Positions 7,963 through 17,097 of a DNA stretch of 32,619 nt are shown piece after piece (the stretch's first letter is position 1; every line of letters begins with the position of its first letter). The notes below the pieces were generated by a model. It was not told the DNA's origin, did not search any database, and was given only the letters and a program-made list of their open reading frames with translations. The DNA is from JAKVCB01 sp963578605. Its GTDB lineage: Bacteria > Planctomycetota > Planctomycetia > Pirellulales > Lacipirellulaceae. The position numbers and the translations under genes were made by a program. Where the stretch lies: contig CAUZEA010000068.1 in assembly GCA_963578605.1 (NCBI GenBank), forward strand, positions 1 through 32,619. Reading direction: 5' to 3'.

Positions 7963-9552
7963 TCAGCGCTGGCGCCAAAAACTGGGGATCAGAAGTACGA
8001 GAATGGCGAACAACTCCAGGCGGCCGAGCATCATGAGAAAGATGAACAGCAACTTCGCCCCGGGATTGAATTCCGCATAGTTCTCCGTGGTACCAACGAC
8101 CCCCAGGCCAGGCCCAATGTTGTTGAGCGTGGCAGCTACGGCACTGGCTGAATCGACAAGTTTATTGCCCAGCGGGTTATCGCCGCCGACCCAGGTGGCA
8201 TCGTCTTCGATCGCAATCAGGGCTACCCAACTCAACATGAAGATAAAGGCAATCAGACCGAAGTACAGCAGGATTTGCTTCCGCAAGGAGGAATCCGTCA
8301 GCACCTCACCACCGATGCGCATATGTCGCACGACGGAGGGGTGGAACGACTGTTCAATTTCCAACCTCAAGATCTTGACAAACAGAATGTGGCGAATCAC
8401 CTTCAAGCCGCCGCCGGTACTACCGGCACAACCGCCAACAAACATCAGCAGGAATAACGTTGCCCGCCCGAAGTTATTCCAGGAATCAAAATCGTGGGTT
8501 CCATAACCGGTAGTCGTAAGGATCGAAACAACTTGAAACAAGGTGAAGCGAAAGGCAACAGCTGCTTCGTCATTGAAGGGAAGTATTTCGTTGTGGTCAA
8601 AATCGCGATACCAACTCACCGCGAAGATGACCAGTATGAGCGTCACCAGGAGAATCACAGCAAAGTAAGTCCGCCATTCGACATCGGAAAACAACCGCCC
8701 CGGCTTGCCGATGGAAACGAAGTACAAAAGCGTAAAATTGGTGCCTGCCAGCACCATAAAAAAGGTAATGGTGTAATCGATCACCGGCGACTTGAAGTGG
8801 CCGATACTATCGTTGTAGGTACTAAATCCGCCCGTTGCCATGGTGCCAAACGCATGGCAAATCGCATCAAATAGATCCATTTCTTCAAACGTCAAGACGA
8901 CACACAGGACAACAGTGAGCACAACGTAGATGGCTGCAAATATCCGCGCCGTATGTTGCATCCGCTCTTGCGACCCTTCTTTGCTGGGTCCGGGCATTTC
9001 GGCTCGCATCAGCGCTTTTCCCGCAGAGCCGTGCCCGAGCACCGCGACAAACAGGACGATGATTCCCAAACCGCCCAGGAAGTGGGTGCTCGACCTCCAG
9101 AACAGGATGCAGCGGGGGACGAGATCGACATTTTGAACGTCGGTCAAGACGGTCGCCCCCGTCGTGCTGAAGCCCGATTGCGATTCAAACATGCAATCGA
9201 TCAAGGTCATCTGTTTAACGATTCCTTGTGCTTCATCCTCCCACTTGTAACCTGTGCCGGCAAAATAAAAAGGCAACGCCCCCAGGACGGTCGCCAGGAC
9301 CCAGCTCAGGCCAACAATCGCCATGGCCTCTTTACGAAAGAAGGCCCCATGGTTGTAACGGCCCATCTGCCGCAGCCCGAAGCCAACAATCAGACAAACG
9401 CAGGTGGCCCCCAACAGGGCTCCAATACCTCGGGTCTCGACTTTTGCCTGACCTCCCAGGGCGGGCCACGCCCATGGAATACTGAAGAGCATGGTGCCGC
9501 CAATCAGCCAAGCGACAACACCCAAAAGCCGGCAAACAAGGGAGTAGTTCAT
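7963..9552 (-). CDS. trkH: TrkH-family K+ uptake channel subunit
   Basis: 529 residues, a typical TrkH/KtrB size. Four M1-P-M2 repeats form the K+ pore; the selectivity-filter segments are recognisable as STTGATV (first repeat), MATGGFS (second), TTTGYGT (third) and NNIGPGLG (fourth), each with the central glycine. GGCAGSTGGGLK follows the third repeat, as in the family's gating loop region. It is located in the inner membrane and works with the cytosolic gating subunit TrkA encoded directly upstream (49-base gap), so the two genes form an operon. No truncation or lost filter residue is seen. Confidence 0.95.
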   Translation of the reverse strand: MNYSLVCRLLGVVAWLIGGTMLFSIPWAWPALGGQAKVETRGIGALLGATCVCLIVGFGLRQMGRYNHGAFFRKEAMAIVGLSWVLATVLGALPFYFAGTGYKWEDEAQGIVKQMTLIDCMFESQSGFSTTGATVLTDVQNVDLVPRCILFWRSSTHFLGGLGIIVLFVAVLGHGSAGKALMRAEMPGPSKEGSQERMQHTARIFAAIYVVLTVVLCVVLTFEEMDLFDAICHAFGTMATGGFSTYNDSIGHFKSPVIDYTITFFMVLAGTNFTLLYFVSIGKPGRLFSDVEWRTYFAVILLVTLILVIFAVSWYRDFDHNEILPFNDEAAVAFRFTLFQVVSILTTTGYGTHDFDSWNNFGRATLFLLMFVGGCAGSTGGGLKVIRHILFVKILRLEIEQSFHPSVVRHMRIGGEVLTDSSLRKQILLYFGLIAFIFMLSWVALIAIEDDATWVGGDNPLGNKLVDSASAVAATLNNIGPGLGVVGTTENYAEFNPGAKLLFIFLMMLGRLELFAILVLLIPSFWRQR

Positions 9553-9601
9553 ATCTCATCGGGCGGACACCCAGGGGCCCACCAGCAGAAAGCCATCAAG
9601 C

Positions 9602-10948
9602 TCATCCACGCGGGTCGCTAAATACCTGGACCACACTTTCCAGGTCGGCATCGTTCACCAGCACCACGGCAGTATCTCCTGCCTTGAGTCGATCATCTCC
9701 ACCCGGAACTTCGGCATAGTCCTCGCGTACAACCGCCGCAATCAAACATTGTTCGGGCAACTCAAGATTGGCGAGCACATGCTCTGTAGCCGGGGCATCC
9801 GGTTGGACTTCGACCTCCAGCACCATGATTCCACCATCACCCAGCGGGGTCCGAGACACAACCGGGCCAGTGTTCAAGAATCCTAACACTTGCCTGGCAA
9901 TCACCTCCCGTGGGCTAACCGCTTTGTCGATCCCGAGCTTCCCAACGACATGCGCATAATCAGGACGGTTGATCAATGCCATGATCATTTCGGCACCGAT
10001 GTCTTTGGCTTCAACGGCAGCCACAATGTTGTTCTCATCATCTCCCGTACAGGCAACGAAAACGTCGGCACTGCCAACACGTTCTTCTTCCAGCGTTGCC
10101 CGACGCGTTGCATCGCTGTTCACGACGGTTGTGTATTTCAGGTTGCTGGCGAGAAAATCACACCGTGCACGGTCTGCTTCCAGCAACACGACCGTAAAAC
10201 GTTGCCCCTCAAGAGTGCTCGCGAGATGGTAGCCGGTCTCGCCGCCGCCAGCAATGACGACACCTGTTTTCGCAGGAACTTCTCCAGAAAAATCGTGCTT
10301 GACCGCATCGATTTCGTCGCGGCGACCAATCAGTGTGAAGCGATCCTGGACCTCAATTTGATCGTCGGCACCGGCAATCCGCGTTTTTCCACCCCGTGAT
10401 ATCGATCCAATCCGCACCCCCTGCGGCAAACCGAGTTCTTTGAGCTTCCGACCAGTCGCCTTGGCTTTCGGAGATACGAACACCTCATGGACTTCAATTT
10501 CGCCGCGGGCCAGGTTTTCGACAATCACCGATCCAGGATGACGAATGCCACGCGCCAAGGCCATTGCCGAGAGATGTTCCAGGCTGATAAGGCGATCGAT
10601 TTGAAAGTGACGTTGGTAGTCAAATGTGCTGAGATCCCGAAAGACCGGTGCGTAGACCCTTGCCACGGTACGGGGCGCCCCCATCGCCTTGGCCATGCTG
10701 GCAGCAACCAGATTCACCTCATCATCGCCCGTTACCGCCAAACAGAGATCGCAACTCGCCACACCAGCCTGAAAAAGTACGCTCGACTGAGAGGCACACC
10801 CGGAAATTGCCCGCACATCGAGGGTTTCGTTGACTTGGCGAATCTGTTCGGCACTCCCATCGACCACCGTCACGCTGTGCCGATTCAAACACAACAGGGA
10901 GGCAATCGAATGGCCCACCGTTCCAGCCCCTAGGATGACAATTCGCAT
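9602..10948 (-). CDS. trkA: TrkA, K+ uptake regulatory NAD-binding subunit
   Basis: 448 residues with the duplicated TrkA plan: RCK_N (Rossmann GAGTVG at residues 7-12, then DGSAEQI at the end of beta 2), RCK_C, a second RCK_N (GGGETG near residue 234) and a second RCK_C ending at the C-terminus. It binds NAD(H)/ATP and gates the TrkH channel, whose gene follows it. The first glycine motif at the very N-terminus fixes the ATG start, although the ribosome binding site is poor. A TTGACG-17-TAACAC box pair lies about 60 bases upstream and may be the operon promoter. Confidence 0.94.
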   Translation of the reverse strand: MRIVILGAGTVGHSIASLLCLNRHSVTVVDGSAEQIRQVNETLDVRAISGCASQSSVLFQAGVASCDLCLAVTGDDEVNLVAASMAKAMGAPRTVARVYAPVFRDLSTFDYQRHFQIDRLISLEHLSAMALARGIRHPGSVIVENLARGEIEVHEVFVSPKAKATGRKLKELGLPQGVRIGSISRGGKTRIAGADDQIEVQDRFTLIGRRDEIDAVKHDFSGEVPAKTGVVIAGGGETGYHLASTLEGQRFTVVLLEADRARCDFLASNLKYTTVVNSDATRRATLEEERVGSADVFVACTGDDENNIVAAVEAKDIGAEMIMALINRPDYAHVVGKLGIDKAVSPREVIARQVLGFLNTGPVVSRTPLGDGGIMVLEVEVQPDAPATEHVLANLELPEQCLIAAVVREDYAEVPGGDDRLKAGDTAVVLVNDADLESVVQVFSDPRG

Positions 10949-11006
10949 GAAGAGGTCCCGGCAATCGTCCGGTCGTTAGGCTTCGTTGACTGCTGTAAAA
11001 GCCTGC

Positions 11007-11035
11007 GTGTTAGCCGACCTGGAGCAAAACGTCAA
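11007..11035 (-). promoter_or_regulatory. Candidate promoter of trkA-trkH
   Basis: On the minus strand, TTGACG (11035-11030) and TAACAC (11012-11007) are 17 bases apart. The -35 box matches 5 of 6 consensus positions, the -10 only 3 of 6. It sits about 60 bases before the trkA start codon. Confidence 0.3.
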
Positions 11036-11126
11036 GCGGAGACGATTTTCTGGCCTGCAGAACCCCAGTGGAGAAAGCTGAAACCCCCATTTGAATTTGG
11101 CCCACGCCGTGCATTTTGGCCAGCTG

Positions 11127-11204
11127 CGAAGATTACAGCTTCGGGGCGTCCGCTCGTTGATGAGCGGCGTGCACACGCCGGTGACTGCGGTCTGAGAGCC
11201 GCAG
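11127..11204. other. Cluster of four stem-loops between trkA and the broken DMT gene
   Basis: Four adjacent hairpins: cgaag/cttcg (11127-11131 with 11139-11143), ccgctc/gagcgg (11150-11155 with 11162-11167), cggcgt/acgccg (11165-11170 with 11175-11180) and ctgcgg/ccgcag (11185-11190 with 11199-11204). The second and third overlap by three bases and would compete. It could be a structured RNA, a factor-dependent end of the DMT transcript, or a repeat remnant. No T-tract follows. Confidence 0.4.
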
Positions 11205-11238
11205 CATCGAGCGTCCCGCCCAGGCCCCAGTCCTCCGG

Positions 11239-12159
11239 CTAGCCGATGTGGCCCCCGGGACCACTCTTGGGGCCGCAGGTCGCTGCCTCTGCGTTCTCCT
11301 CACGACGTCGAGAAAAGCCCCCAAAAAAGATGATCCAGACGCAGGGCAGCAGCGCCATCAGTAGCCCGATGATCCCCATGAGCGGGGAAGATGCGCGCCA
11401 GACGAAATGGCCGATCAACCAGGCAAATACCGTGGCCATCAGGGCCATCGTCGAGCCTGTCTCGGCCCCGACCATCCGGACCGCCCTGAAATTGAAGAGC
11501 TGGTACAGCGTCCCTCCGAGACCAACTACCAGGAAGAGGCCCAGCGAGGCAGGGTTCAGCCACGTCACCATCTCGGAGGCATCGGACCGGATGCCGACGA
11601 GCGAAACCGCTACGACGAGCATCGTGATGTTCAGATGCAGCGCCATGAACTCTGGATCGTGGCCTTTGCAGAAATCAATCGCGATGGTGGTGAGCGCTCC
11701 GAAGAGCCCAACCACGACGGCAATGATAATGATCCAGTACCCCGCCGAGAAGTTGCTTCCTTCCATCAATCCCACGCCGATGGCCGCGATCGCGACGATC
11801 GGCCAGAAGATCCACCGGACGGCGCTGCGGCCCACCACGAGATAGATCCCGGCCACCCAGAGGGGTCGCATGCTGGCCAGCGTGAACGAGTTGCCCGGGG
11901 ATATTCGCTCAAGCGCAAAATAGAGCGCCGCCAGATAGATGACGGCCGACAGGTTCCTCGCCAGGACCCGCGGGTTACCCCACTACCCCCCTTTGCTTCC
12001 GGACAGGAAGGCCACGATCGCGAAGGGAAGGCCGAAAATGGCCCGAGCCAGGAGTGCCACATCCCAGCTTTCCTCCCCGAGCGCATGAACCGCGACCCCT
12101 GACAGAGCAAATGACAGGGACGCAATCGTCATGAAGAGCAAGGCTCGGTTCGTAGTCAT
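11239..12159 (-). pseudogene. EamA/DMT-family transporter interrupted by an in-frame TAG
   Basis: From ATG at 12159 the frame reads MTTNRALLFMTIASLSFALS and on through a second helix, meets TAG at 11985-11983 (codon 59), and then continues in the same frame without a shift to 11239. The total is 306 codons, the expected length of a ten-helix drug/metabolite transporter. Helices are visible in both halves, for example AVIYLAALYFALERI just after the stop and the EamA-type second repeat (GAETGSTMALMATVFAWLIG). These pumps move small metabolites across the inner membrane. A single-base nonsense change explains the stop; a sequencing error or readthrough is also possible. The next in-frame Met (11871) is too far in to give a full transporter. 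It lies 53 bases after the helical-protein gene, possibly the last gene of that operon. Confidence 0.8.
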
Positions 12160-12212
12160 GGCACCGGAACACCGAAGAAAACCTCGGCATCGGCTGCGGT
12201 CGGGTCTCCCGG

Positions 12213-13922
12213 TTACTGGGTCGTATCTTTTCCTGAGGCGGTGTCCTCTCCTGAAGCGGTGTCCTCACCAGCAGGGTCGGCCTCACCAGCAGGGCCCGCC
12301 TCATCAGCAGGGCCCGCCTCTTCGGGTTGCGTGTCCAGGGCTGCCTGATCCACAGCTTCAGCCAACTGCTGCTTGTGGAGGCGGAGTTCCTCGGCAAACT
12401 GGCGCTCGCCATCAAACGATTCGATGATATCCCAGAGTTGGAAATCTTCGCCAAGTGATTCGTCGAGCTGATCCAGGATTTCACGATATTGCGTGATGTA
12501 CTCCATCAAGTCGTCACCCGTGGTGGTCTCGTCGTCCAAAAGCGCCGGGAACTGGTCCAGCACGTCACGCCAAGATGCAAAGCCCTCGTCGTACAGCTGC
12601 TGGGCCGCGACCAGGTCACCTTCATCTTCAAACGCCTTGCGTCCCAGATACATCATTTCTCGGGCATGGAGTGCCTCGGGCGTTTGCTCGAAATCACATC
12701 GCAGCTTCCAGTAATCGAAGTTACTGTCGCGTTTGTAGTTGACCGTGAAACGTAGTTGGCGCTCAACCTGCGCCAACTCACTCACCAATTTGAGTGCTTC
12801 GTTCGTGAGTTCAGGTTGTTGGCTGGTAATCTGATCGGCGACTTCGCGGTGGGTGACGTCCATTTCTTGCAGTGCCAAATAAGCAAGTTCCATCTGTTCG
12901 GAGGGTCGCTCGGCAGCATCAGTATTTAGGGCTTCCCGCTGTTCGTCAGAGAACTCGGCGATTTTTTCTTCGACTAAGGCTGCCCGGATGCCAGGTGCGA
13001 GGGCGTCGAGTTCTGCAGTCAGTCTGACAATTTCCGCTTCTAACTGCTGCTGGTCGTTCAGATGCAGTTTCACGCCCGTCGAATGTTCAATCGTGAGATC
13101 GCCAAAATCCCGCCACTGGTCGGCAGCGACGGCCCAGGCCCGCCGTGCTTTGTCAAAGAATCCTTCCTTTTCAATCGCCTCGGAGTAGTTGATCTGGGAC
13201 ATAGCCGGACTGGAGTAGAAGACTTTGGGACTTTTCTTGCCGATGCTACGCCCCTTGTTGTCAACAGCATCAATCGCCGTCAGATACCACTCTTTTCCTA
13301 CGAGCCAGTTATCACGTTTTTCGGGGGGACGATCTTCGGGATGAAAATCGTCGTCGGCCTTGAAGAGGCGGCGATACTGGAGATGTTCATCCGCGCGACC
13401 TATTTTCTGTCCAATAAACCAGCCCAAATCCCAAAGCAGGTGTGGATTATCCTGGTTGTAGCTTTCGCCAGTTTTCAGGAAATCGATCCCGCGACGAACA
13501 TAGTAGTAGCGGTCCCGGTAGTCATCGAATTCGACCGAAAGATTGTAACTAATGTTCCAGGACTGAAACTTCCAGAAGGTGATAAAGTTCGGTTGCAGCT
13601 TGGCGAGCTGGTCGAGTGTGGCCGTCAGATTCGACCAGTCTTCTGTTTTTTTGTAGTAGTTTGCCTTTTCCCAAAGCAGGTTCATAGCCACCCCGCGTAA
13701 CCCGAGCGTAGCCAGTTTCATGGTTTCGCTGGCAGGATCGATTTCGCCCAGGTTGCCCTGCCCTAGCCGATATTCGTTCCGAAGTTGGGCAAGCTTGCCG
13801 CCCGGGTTCAACCCCTGCTCGGTCATGGTCGCGGGGGAACTCATCAGCGACAGGGGAAACAGTAGCGCGGCAATTGCGACACCGTAAGCGATTTTTCGAT
13901 AGAAGGAATTGCGTGCGCTCAT
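12213..13922 (-). CDS. Membrane-anchored helical-repeat protein of an ABC operon
   Basis: 569 residues. A hydrophobic segment at about 10-30 (KIAYGVAIAALLFPLSLMS) is a signal anchor or signal peptide. The remainder is long and alpha-helical, with many W/Y-rich helices of TPR-like look (for example NLTATLDQLAKLQPNFITFW) and a coiled-coil stretch at about 310-400. The tail is a Glu/Ala/Gly/Pro low-complexity run with short duplications. No catalytic motif. Its ATG overlaps the stop of the ABC permease gene by four bases (ATGA), so the two are translationally coupled, which implies a partnership at the membrane: perhaps an extracytoplasmic scaffold or accessory subunit. I know of similar planctomycete proteins only as hypotheticals. 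Confidence 0.8.
   Translation of the reverse strand: MSARNSFYRKIAYGVAIAALLFPLSLMSSPATMTEQGLNPGGKLAQLRNEYRLGQGNLGEIDPASETMKLATLGLRGVAMNLLWEKANYYKKTEDWSNLTATLDQLAKLQPNFITFWKFQSWNISYNLSVEFDDYRDRYYYVRRGIDFLKTGESYNQDNPHLLWDLGWFIGQKIGRADEHLQYRRLFKADDDFHPEDRPPEKRDNWLVGKEWYLTAIDAVDNKGRSIGKKSPKVFYSSPAMSQINYSEAIEKEGFFDKARRAWAVAADQWRDFGDLTIEHSTGVKLHLNDQQQLEAEIVRLTAELDALAPGIRAALVEEKIAEFSDEQREALNTDAAERPSEQMELAYLALQEMDVTHREVADQITSQQPELTNEALKLVSELAQVERQLRFTVNYKRDSNFDYWKLRCDFEQTPEALHAREMMYLGRKAFEDEGDLVAAQQLYDEGFASWRDVLDQFPALLDDETTTGDDLMEYITQYREILDQLDESLGEDFQLWDIIESFDGERQFAEELRLHKQQLAEAVDQAALDTQPEEAGPADEAGPAGEADPAGEDTASGEDTASGKDTTQ
12229..12322. repeat. Degenerate 18-bp tandem repeat in the 3' end of the helical-protein gene
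   Basis: Units of about 18 bases based on gcctcaccagcagggccc (seen on the plus strand) repeat about five times with substitutions. In the encoded protein they give six-residue steps such as EAGPAD, EAGPAG, EADPAG, EDTASG and EDTASG. In-frame length keeps the reading frame, so the tail can expand or shrink by slippage. Confidence 0.7.
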
Positions 13923-15754
13923 TTAGCCACCTCTCGTGTTCTCAGGCAGAAATAACCGACAATGAACAACCCCACAGTAAAAGCCAGACCCACGGTCAAA
14001 TCCTGAAACATACAGTTCCATGAAATGTCAAACCCATACGACACGTAACTCACGGTATCAAGGGACCCAAAAGCAGGCAGCAGAAAGCCAATACTCCGCA
14101 TAAAGACCTGCGCAACTTGATCTGCTGCATACATGAGGTGTGTGGCAAAATTCTCTTCCAGCCCTGTTGTCAGATTTTTTTGGGTTACCAGGCGAACCAG
14201 CGATTCTAGCGGCCCTCCTCCAACTTGTTCTCCGGCAGCAACCCGGATAAAAAAGTCCCGAAAGAATCCTAGCAGGATGAACGCCAAGGTAAACATCACA
14301 GCCACCGGACCATTGAGGAACGTACTGCAGGTCACACCAATCGCGATCACCAGAATCATCTGGATCCAAATGCTGGAAAACGCCTTGCCAAAGTTGATCA
14401 GCGGTGAAGCGTCGGGGCGACGAATGAAACAATCTGCCCGGGCAAAACCGTAATATTGCCCTCGTTCCAGACACTGGACAATGACTCTTATGTTACCGTC
14501 GGAGGAGACCAAATCATCAAGTAAATCGATCTCATTGTCGTCGCTGTCGTATAGTTTCCAATAGTAGCGACGTGAATCAATGGTCCAGTCCTTGGCAGTA
14601 AAGACATCGGGCTCGGTTTTGAGTTCGGTTTCGGGATTCTGCAGGACCACGCTCCCTTGAATCCCACGTTCAATTTCTCCCTTGTGGGTGCGGAACACCC
14701 GCACAATAATTTCGATCGGCAGGTAGAGATTGCCATTTTCATCGACTTGCAGCATCGACTCGTCGATGTCAGAAAAGGTCCAGACCGCGGCCGCGGCCGT
14801 TCCCCCTTCCACGAATTCACGGTAGGTCCACTCGGCACCAACACTAATGCCTTTGTCAACGGGTGTACCTTGACGGTTAAGGAATCCCAACGTCCCATAC
14901 TGGGGTACCCGGGCCTTCATAATCTCCACGGGTTCGGAGGTTTCAAACGACTGCAGACCGTCTGGCCCTTCCTTTGTTACAAAATGTTCGTGACCATGTT
15001 CGGAAATTGCCAGCCCACTGCCTTCTTTATCGGTTTCGACAACATGTCGGTGGTAGGCGTCGCGGCTGGTGCGTCCCTTTTGCCCTAAAACCACGCCGTC
15101 GCTGTCGACAATATTCTCCAGGCTGGCCACTTCGACTTCGTGACGATGATTGAGCGCCCGAACCACGAAGATATAACTACAGATTCCCATCACCGCCAGC
15201 ATCGCCGTACCCACGATGCCGAAGCCAACAATGCGTCCCAGGACGATGTCTCCTGCCCGCACCGGTTTGGTCACGATCGTGTAAATGGTTTTCGACTTGA
15301 ATTCTCCAGGGAGGCTGAACGCGCTCAACAGCAAGGCGACCATCAAGATGAGATAGCGCGTCGCGGTAAGCACAAACTCAAGGTAGAGCTTGGCCGGATC
15401 TCGATGGTCGGTCTTCAGAAACCAGCTGGCAAACAACAGGATTAACAGAAACAAGACGAGCGCGACTACGACTCGGCGACGAATTGATTCCTTAACAGCC
15501 AGGCGGGCGAGTGCTGCAATGCGTCGCGCCGAGAGTCGCCCCAGGTCGGCAAAGCCCCCCGTTACGACGCGGTAGGTAAGATCGCCTGCCTTGAGTGGTC
15601 CATAACGAACCACCGCGACCAGATAGCCGATCACTAACGCAATCACGGCCGCAGCGAAGACGGTGATCAAAAACCGCGGCAAGGCACCAATATCGTTCTG
15701 CCCTCCGTAAATCAGCCAGGTGAAGTACGGAAGTAAATGCTGTTCAACAACCAT
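13919..15754 (-). CDS. ABC-2-type permease with a large soluble domain
   Basis: 611 residues. Predicted helices lie near 28-49, 95-112, 128-147, 176-200, then 461-500 (two) and 585-605. Between about 202 and 455 is a large hydrophilic domain, probably extracytoplasmic. The segment FSLPGEFKSKTIYTIVTKPV is the conserved ABC-2 permease element (compare E-x-x-x-G-T-x-x-x-L-x-x-P). It probably forms an exporter with the upstream ATPase (131-base gap, same strand) and is coupled to the downstream helical protein by a 4-base overlap. The substrate is unknown. The big central insertion sets it apart from small ABC-2 permeases and resembles the plan of Gld/Nos-like machines. No truncation seen. Confidence 0.85.
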   Translation of the reverse strand: MVVEQHLLPYFTWLIYGGQNDIGALPRFLITVFAAAVIALVIGYLVAVVRYGPLKAGDLTYRVVTGGFADLGRLSARRIAALARLAVKESIRRRVVVALVLFLLILLFASWFLKTDHRDPAKLYLEFVLTATRYLILMVALLLSAFSLPGEFKSKTIYTIVTKPVRAGDIVLGRIVGFGIVGTAMLAVMGICSYIFVVRALNHRHEVEVASLENIVDSDGVVLGQKGRTSRDAYHRHVVETDKEGSGLAISEHGHEHFVTKEGPDGLQSFETSEPVEIMKARVPQYGTLGFLNRQGTPVDKGISVGAEWTYREFVEGGTAAAAVWTFSDIDESMLQVDENGNLYLPIEIIVRVFRTHKGEIERGIQGSVVLQNPETELKTEPDVFTAKDWTIDSRRYYWKLYDSDDNEIDLLDDLVSSDGNIRVIVQCLERGQYYGFARADCFIRRPDASPLINFGKAFSSIWIQMILVIAIGVTCSTFLNGPVAVMFTLAFILLGFFRDFFIRVAAGEQVGGGPLESLVRLVTQKNLTTGLEENFATHLMYAADQVAQVFMRSIGFLLPAFGSLDTVSYVSYGFDISWNCMFQDLTVGLAFTVGLFIVGYFCLRTREVAK

Positions 15755-15884
15755 GAGATTAAGACAATGAAAAATAACGAAAATGAAAAATCAAGTCGGC
15801 TAGTAGAGTGCGGAAACGTGTGTCAAGGCAACCTCACTTACAATATACACCACCAATCTGAAATCGCAGCGCAACCGGATGGAA

Positions 15885-16793
15885 TTATGTTTCAACGGAC
15901 TCGGTGGGTTTGGCATTCTGTACAACGCGCCGGCCAGGTCGCGCTTCGCTGTCATGCACAACCGACAGGAAGAGTTCTTCGAGCGTGGTCGAGGGGTTAT
16001 CCATCTCCAGAAGTTTTCCGCCACGTCGCTTAATCACCTCGCCCAGTTCAGCACGGCATTCGGGGGTGAGCCCGCTGGCGCGGATTTGGGTCACGTCAGC
16101 GACCGTGAGCAAATCATCCACCCGTCCCAACTCTTTGAGTTCACCCTGGTGCAGGATCGCAATGCGGTCACACACGTCCTGAACATCGGCGAGCAAATGG
16201 CTGCACATCACAATGGTTTTTCCCTCATCGCGAAACCGAAGGATCAGGTCCTTCATCTCGCGGGTTCCGATCGGGTCGAGCCCGCTGGTAGGCTCATCGA
16301 GCAGAATTAACTCAGGCTCGTTGATCAAAGCCTGGGCAAGTCCAATGCGACGGGTCATGCCCTTGGAGTATTCTTTCAGTTGCCGTTTCCGGGCCTGTTC
16401 CAGACCAACCATTGCGATCAGCTGATCGATCCGTTGTCGCCGTACTTGCGGGGAAATATCGAAGAGCCGACCGTAAAAATCAAGCGTTTCTTCGGCATTG
16501 AGAAAGCGGTAAAGATACGACTCTTCAGGCAAGTAACCGATTCGCTCATTTTTTGCCACGTCGGTCGAATCTTTGCCAAAGATCAGTGCCTGACCTTCGG
16601 TCGGAAACAAGAGACCCAAGAGCAGTTTCAAGGTCGTCGTCTTGCCCGATCCGTTAGGCCCCAACAAGCCAACAACCTCTCCTTGGTAAATCTCCAAATC
16701 AAGCGATTTGAGGGCTCGAACCTTTTGCCGCCCCCAAAAATCACGGTACACCTTGGTGAGTGCCCGCGTTTCAATCACTGTTTTGCCAGTCAT
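15885..16793 (-). CDS. ABC transporter ATP-binding protein (ABC-2 exporter type)
   Basis: 302 residues. Walker A GPNGSGKTT (about 45-53), a Q-loop region with YLPEESYLYRFLNAEE, the exporter-type signature YSKGMTRRIGLAQAL in place of LSGGQ, Walker B LILLDEPTSGLDP and switch His in MCSHLL. The YSKGM variant is usual for ATPases that pair with ABC-2 permeases such as those in multidrug or Nos/Ccm-type exporters. The C-terminal 80 residues are a regulatory or dimerisation extension (LTPECRAELGEVIKRRGGKL). It is the first gene of the operon with the permease and the helical protein. It powers transport from the cytoplasmic face of the inner membrane. Confidence 0.94.
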   Translation of the reverse strand: MTGKTVIETRALTKVYRDFWGRQKVRALKSLDLEIYQGEVVGLLGPNGSGKTTTLKLLLGLLFPTEGQALIFGKDSTDVAKNERIGYLPEESYLYRFLNAEETLDFYGRLFDISPQVRRQRIDQLIAMVGLEQARKRQLKEYSKGMTRRIGLAQALINEPELILLDEPTSGLDPIGTREMKDLILRFRDEGKTIVMCSHLLADVQDVCDRIAILHQGELKELGRVDDLLTVADVTQIRASGLTPECRAELGEVIKRRGGKLLEMDNPSTTLEELFLSVVHDSEARPGRRVVQNAKPTESVET

Positions 16794-17097
16794 GAATTGC
16801 CTCGTGGGACCAAATTTTAGGTATCAAATTGCGGATTGGATCGATACAGAATAATGCATAATAGGGAGAAGCAACCATTGGTCCGCCCGTTCCGCTGGCG
16901 TTTTTTGAGAATTCATGCCGAGGTTAGAGAATTCAGTTAGAGAATTCACAGGACAGGGTATTCCGGTATGTGCTACGTCCCCAAAACCCCATCGGTTCGC
17001 AGGTCGAAAAACTAAACCGCCCACTATAAATCGGGGTGGCCCGCCCTGCAAGGAGTCCCGGTCAAAGGCTGCCTTTTTGACCCCGTTTGGGAAGGCC
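16794..17097. other. Intergenic stretch between tyrS and the ABC ATPase gene
   Basis: Both flanking genes run on the minus strand, so this holds the tyrS 3' end and the ABC operon promoter. An AT-rich tract just upstream of the ATPase start (16840-16870) is a plausible promoter area, but no box pair stands out. Three copies of gagaattca occur at 16907, 16927 and 16940. A gapped hairpin at 17060-17083 lacks a T-run. No gene seen. Confidence 0.45.

Noticed and set aside
11127..11143. Hairpin with a 7-base loop reading CTGTAAT on the minus strand, like a tRNA-Tyr anticodon arm
   Set aside because: The neighbouring sequence gives no T arm (TTCAAAT lacks a paired stem), no matching acceptor stem and no proper D-arm spacing.
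16907..16948. Three copies of gagaattca
   Set aside because: Uneven spacing (20 and 13 bases) and short; could be chance in AT-rich sequence.
17060..17083. ggtcaaa / tttgacc hairpin after tyrS
   Set aside because: The arms are of unequal length and no T-tract follows on the minus strand, so not called as a terminator.
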